DNA of 64,000 nt from Trigonopsis variabilis (lineage: Eukaryota; Ascomycota; Trigonopsidomycetes; Trigonopsidales; Trigonopsidaceae), in assembly GCA_003707065.3 (NCBI GenBank), contig PPXM03000004.1, forward strand, positions 930,001 through 994,000, read 5' to 3'. Within the stretch, counting starts at the first letter, position 1. Each line of letters begins with the position of its first letter. The notes under the pieces are model-generated. The model was not told the origin of the DNA and made no database searches. It worked only from the letters and a program-made list of their open reading frames with translations. Below, in pieces: positions 60,990 to 64,000 of the stretch. The position numbers and the translations under genes are program-made.

Positions 60990-63515
60990 TCATATAATTC
61001 CGTCTAGGAACTGTGTCCATGGGGAATCATCCATGGCCAGAGCAGTGCGAATATTACTGGGATAGAAATCTTTACCAATTTCTCCTTCTACCGGCAATTC
61101 CAGCACGCCAGCTAGAGTTTGGTCTTTAAAAGTAGCAATGCGATCTAATCCTCTTAGCACATTAAGAATTCTCTCGCATCTAGGAAGAAGCGCCTCATGG
61201 CCCACAGCAAAAGCTAAGATCCTGTCTTTCACAGCCAAAAAGTCGTCGAACTTGCTTGGTTTGCCCGGGATGATCGGCTCCTGACCTTTTTTCATCTGTG
61301 CCCGATTAAATCGAATTATGGAAACAAGAATGATAACTAGGCATTGATATAACCAATATCCAATCAAAGGAGAGGTATGAATTATAAGAGGACCGTAAAT
61401 TTTCAACAATTCTTCTGCGCCACGAACAATCAACTCCAATGCCTTGCAACATGCTTTATGAGACTCTATGTGGTCATCAATATAGCCCCAATGCATCCTT
61501 GCCCGTGTGATATTGCGAAACACGTCATCTTGAAGCTCTCTTGCACAGAAGTATCGACTTTCATTTCCCAGCTCGAACGCTAAATACTGCTTCTCCAGCT
61601 TCATTACTACCGAGTGATCAGCCTCTTGCGTGCCCAAGACTTGAATATTCGTAGTTCTTATCAAAGCAATAGTCACCGCCTTTCGGCGGAAAGCCCAATC
61701 CAACGATGATACATCGGATGAAGGTGACCGGTAGGAACATGGCTCATTTTTGTCAAAGCCTAGAGTATGAAGTAACTGGCAGGATGCAAGACCAGTAGGT
61801 CTTGGATCATATGTGATTAAATGCGGTCTCCCAGTAACGGAGCATAGCAAGCATTCAAAATAATTGACTGCTAGATAAGCTCGACATTCAAAATCGCTCG
61901 TATTCACTAAATCAGTCGTGTATTTCTGGTTTAAGCCCATCGCATGAGATGCAGCAACACTTAGATGCACAAATTTCCAGGCCAATTCAATTCTCTGAGA
62001 CACGAGATAGTATATCGTGAGCAGTAGCAGTAACTGGAGGGATTCGAGGGAATTAATCATCGTCATGACATCGACTTCTTTAAAAACCGCCTCAACCAGC
62101 TGCTCAATCAGGGTATTTGTCACATCTTCATTGAGTAGCCCCCAAGCCTTATGCTGAGGACTATTAGAACAGAGCAAGCTAAGAGAACATATCATTAGGA
62201 TTAAACAGACGTCCACCGATCCACAATTCCTTTGCTCAAGAATACCTTTTATCCTCTCTTCATTGAAACATGTCAAAGTCAACATATCATAAAAGTAGTT
62301 AACAAGTTTTTGAGCTAACGAAGAGTTTATCGTCATTGTAAGTAAGGAGAACCGGTTAGAGCTGTTTGTATTATCATCCTGAGAAGAAACCCCTTGGTTT
62401 GTTTGTCCATTCGAAATAGGATCCGTACCTCCTGACACGGAATCACTGGACTCTTTTTCCGACACTAGGGGAGACAGAATATACTTCAGAGAGCTCCGAC
62501 CGAAAAAAGCACTGCCCTCTGGGTTACCGGCCACTTGAGATTTCGACGCTTCTTGGAATCGAGGACCCGAGACCCTTCGATTCTCGATATTAGCATTGAT
62601 GGAAGGTGAATAAGGGCTCGAATGTGAATGGATAGTGTTGGAGTTCAGATTCGGGCTATTCCAAATGTTAACTCGGTTATAGCTGTTTTTCCGGAACAAG
62701 TCAACCATACTTAATCTTGTTTGGTATAGCGATGGCGACTCATTGGCCTTCCATGATTCGATATCATTTGTTTCCAGAGGGTTCGCAGGATAAGTTTTCT
62801 GAGAGCCTATCCTCTTTGATAGGTATGTCTTTTCATTAGAATCATATATCTGGCCATCTGAGAGGCGCCGCAGTGCCCCAGGAGGTGGAAGATGTGTAGT
62901 CAAATGACCTGGAGATTCGATCATAGTTCCTGGACTAGTCATGGATTCACCTGAACGGCCTGGACTTGCAACTGAACCTGCGGCCCCGGAACTAGAAACT
63001 GATGCAGCAGTACCGGACCATGCCACTGGATAGTTTCGAACTTCTTGGGTCATAGGTGATGCCTCATACCCTGGAACACCGGCAGTCGACGAGGGCTGAG
63101 CACCATTTGGTGGTGATGAATATTTGCTTTGAGTCATTTGATTCAAAAGAAACTGTACTTGTGATTCAATGCTCATTAATCTCTTATTTAATTCACGGAC
63201 TTCGGATGGATTTTCCCCATTATTATCCTTCGAAAGTGGCTGCGGAGGCGACAATGTTCTAGTTTGGGAGGTCATAGTCCTCTTTCTGATCTTTTTATTG
63301 TCATCGTCCAAATCTTCCGGCCCGTTGAAACCATTTCCTGGTACAATACATGGGATTCCTCTCATCTTGCAAGACGAGCAAGCCACACTTGGGTCATCTG
63401 GAGGTTTTGAACGGTCTCTGTCACATTTGATTTTCCGTTTGGCACATCCTTCGCAAGAATAAGAGACCCTCTTACTGTATTTTCTCTTCTTCTTTGTCGC
63501 TGTCTTGTCCGACAT
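60990..63515 (-). CDS. Zn2Cys6 (Gal4-type) transcription factor with fungal-specific domain
   Basis: An 841-residue nuclear regulator starting at the ATG at 63515 (MSDKTATKKKRKYSKRVSYS). The binuclear zinc cluster is at residues 21 to about 56: CEGCAKRKIKC, a linker, then ACSSCKMRGIPC. A basic segment follows, then a short coiled coil (about residues 105-130, REL...RLMSIESQVQFLLNQM) typical for dimerisation. A Ser/Pro/Asn-rich region covers about 140-390. The fungal-specific regulatory domain spans about 400-800 (LLLLTIYYLVSQRIELAWKFV, SVAASHAMGLNQKY, RAYLAVNYFECLLCSVTGRP). The length and order resemble Xlr1/Gal4-like regulators of carbon use, but the target is unknown. Confidence 0.94.
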   Translation of the reverse strand: MSDKTATKKKRKYSKRVSYSCEGCAKRKIKCDRDRSKPPDDPSVACSSCKMRGIPCIVPGNGFNGPEDLDDDNKKIRKRTMTSQTRTLSPPQPLSKDNNGENPSEVRELNKRLMSIESQVQFLLNQMTQSKYSSPPNGAQPSSTAGVPGYEASPMTQEVRNYPVAWSGTAASVSSSGAAGSVASPGRSGESMTSPGTMIESPGHLTTHLPPPGALRRLSDGQIYDSNEKTYLSKRIGSQKTYPANPLETNDIESWKANESPSLYQTRLSMVDLFRKNSYNRVNIWNSPNLNSNTIHSHSSPYSPSINANIENRRVSGPRFQEASKSQVAGNPEGSAFFGRSSLKYILSPLVSEKESSDSVSGGTDPISNGQTNQGVSSQDDNTNSSNRFSLLTMTINSSLAQKLVNYFYDMLTLTCFNEERIKGILEQRNCGSVDVCLILMICSLSLLCSNSPQHKAWGLLNEDVTNTLIEQLVEAVFKEVDVMTMINSLESLQLLLLLTIYYLVSQRIELAWKFVHLSVAASHAMGLNQKYTTDLVNTSDFECRAYLAVNYFECLLCSVTGRPHLITYDPRPTGLASCQLLHTLGFDKNEPCSYRSPSSDVSSLDWAFRRKAVTIALIRTTNIQVLGTQEADHSVVMKLEKQYLAFELGNESRYFCARELQDDVFRNITRARMHWGYIDDHIESHKACCKALELIVRGAEELLKIYGPLIIHTSPLIGYWLYQCLVIILVSIIRFNRAQMKKGQEPIIPGKPSKFDDFLAVKDRILAFAVGHEALLPRCERILNVLRGLDRIATFKDQTLAGVLELPVEGEIGKDFYPSNIRTALAMDDSPWTQFLDGII

Positions 63516-64000
63516 CAGGTCAGGCAAAGTCAATGGCGATGGAAAGGTTGTACGTGTATCTATTGACTAATCCTTACCAATTGCCTAACCTACAGACTTT
63601 TTCATCTATGTAGTTTTCTGTTTCAAAATTTTTCTAGAATTCGGAAAGTGCAATTAGAAATATCTATGCCACTTACAATTTTGATCATCAATCAAGAATG
63701 AGCTCGGAATAGACTATTCCTAATTCCGTTCCGGTGCCACTTAGCGTAGCACGTGATGAGAGCAATAGCATCTTTTTCTTTTTTCTCTATTTTTCGATTG
63801 AAACCTTTCAATGATGATTTAAAATATGCGTAGCCTCAAATAAAGCTAAAGCGAGTGATGTCTGCGAAATTCAGCTTTGTTTACTGGAAAAAAAAGTCAC
63901 TGACATTGGCTAATGTCCTGAGTACGGTTTGGCTGGGACTTAGATAACGGAGAGTGTTCAACCCTGCATCTTCTCTCAATTCGGGGAGCTTCCAATACTT
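63516..64000. other. Upstream region of the Zn2Cys6 gene, 485 bp to window end
   Basis: Holds a CACGTG (63751-63756) and several A/T tracts. No ORF that could be supported reaches the window edge. Confidence 0.45.

Noticed and set aside
1-64000. Search for a gene cluster or defence-like multi-gene system
   Set aside because: Neighbouring genes are unrelated housekeeping functions on mixed strands, with no shared pathway or repeated co-directional set.

Overview
This window is nuclear DNA from a fungus. The evidence is a Zn2Cys6 transcription factor, a VTC4-type polyphosphate polymerase, a GPI-anchored GH72 glucanosyltransferase, a KRE2-family mannosyltransferase, a JEN1-type carboxylate permease, a Fun19-like SWIRM protein and a DUF1774 membrane protein. 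It is gene-dense, moderately AT-rich and of mixed strand, with no operons. No tRNA, rRNA, CRISPR array, virus-like element or intact transposon was found. I resolved 24 spliceosomal introns in 12 genes by matching family-conserved residues across GT..AG junctions. Twenty-one of them are only 32-50 nt long, many with CTAAC or TACTAAC branch sites, which is unusually short for a fungus. An early-diverging ascomycete would fit the gene set, but that placement is inference.

Layout. 1-5 kb: partial acidic protein (-), KRE2-type mannosyltransferase (-), a possible tiny gene (-), PRP19 (+). 5-10.7 kb: SIM/RING protein (+), PHS1 dehydratase (+), p34/AAGAB-like protein (-), SMD3 (-) and CTU2 (+) sharing a 140-bp divergent promoter. 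10.7-16 kb: DUF4112 protein (-), a degraded tail-to-tail copy of a ubiquitin protease next to its parent gene, and a Nudix hydrolase (-). 16-25.8 kb: VTC4 (+), SWIRM protein (-), GH72 enzyme (+), APC15-like acidic protein (+), DUF1774 protein (-). 27-34 kb: a full-size ABCA-type transporter (+), a small secreted protein (-), CSN2 (-). 35-40 kb: PMP3 (+) with two atypically long introns, a tandem-repeat ORF, a G-alpha subunit (+) and a Ser-rich ORF. 40-48 kb: unknown helical protein (-), DUF202 protein (-), EFM7 methyltransferase (+), Myb-like protein (+). 48-64 kb: PAB1 (-), HUL5/UBE3C HECT ligase (-), mitochondrial uS7 (+), JEN1 permease (-), RING-CH membrane ligase (-), Zn2Cys6 factor (-).

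The genes do not form one pathway. Ubiquitin and signalosome functions are frequent: PRP19, SIM-RING, USP, CSN2, HECT, RING-CH and a possible APC15. RNA-processing genes (PRP19, SMD3, CTU2, PAB1) and cell-surface or membrane genes (KRE2-type, GH72, PMP3, ABCA, JEN1, VTC4) are interspersed. The points most worth following are the ultra-short introns, the inverted ubiquitin-protease duplication, the exceptional PMP3 introns, and promoter sites that match known circuits (a Pho4-type box before VTC4, a tandem Mig1/CreA-type box before JEN1). I saw no clearly new multi-gene system.
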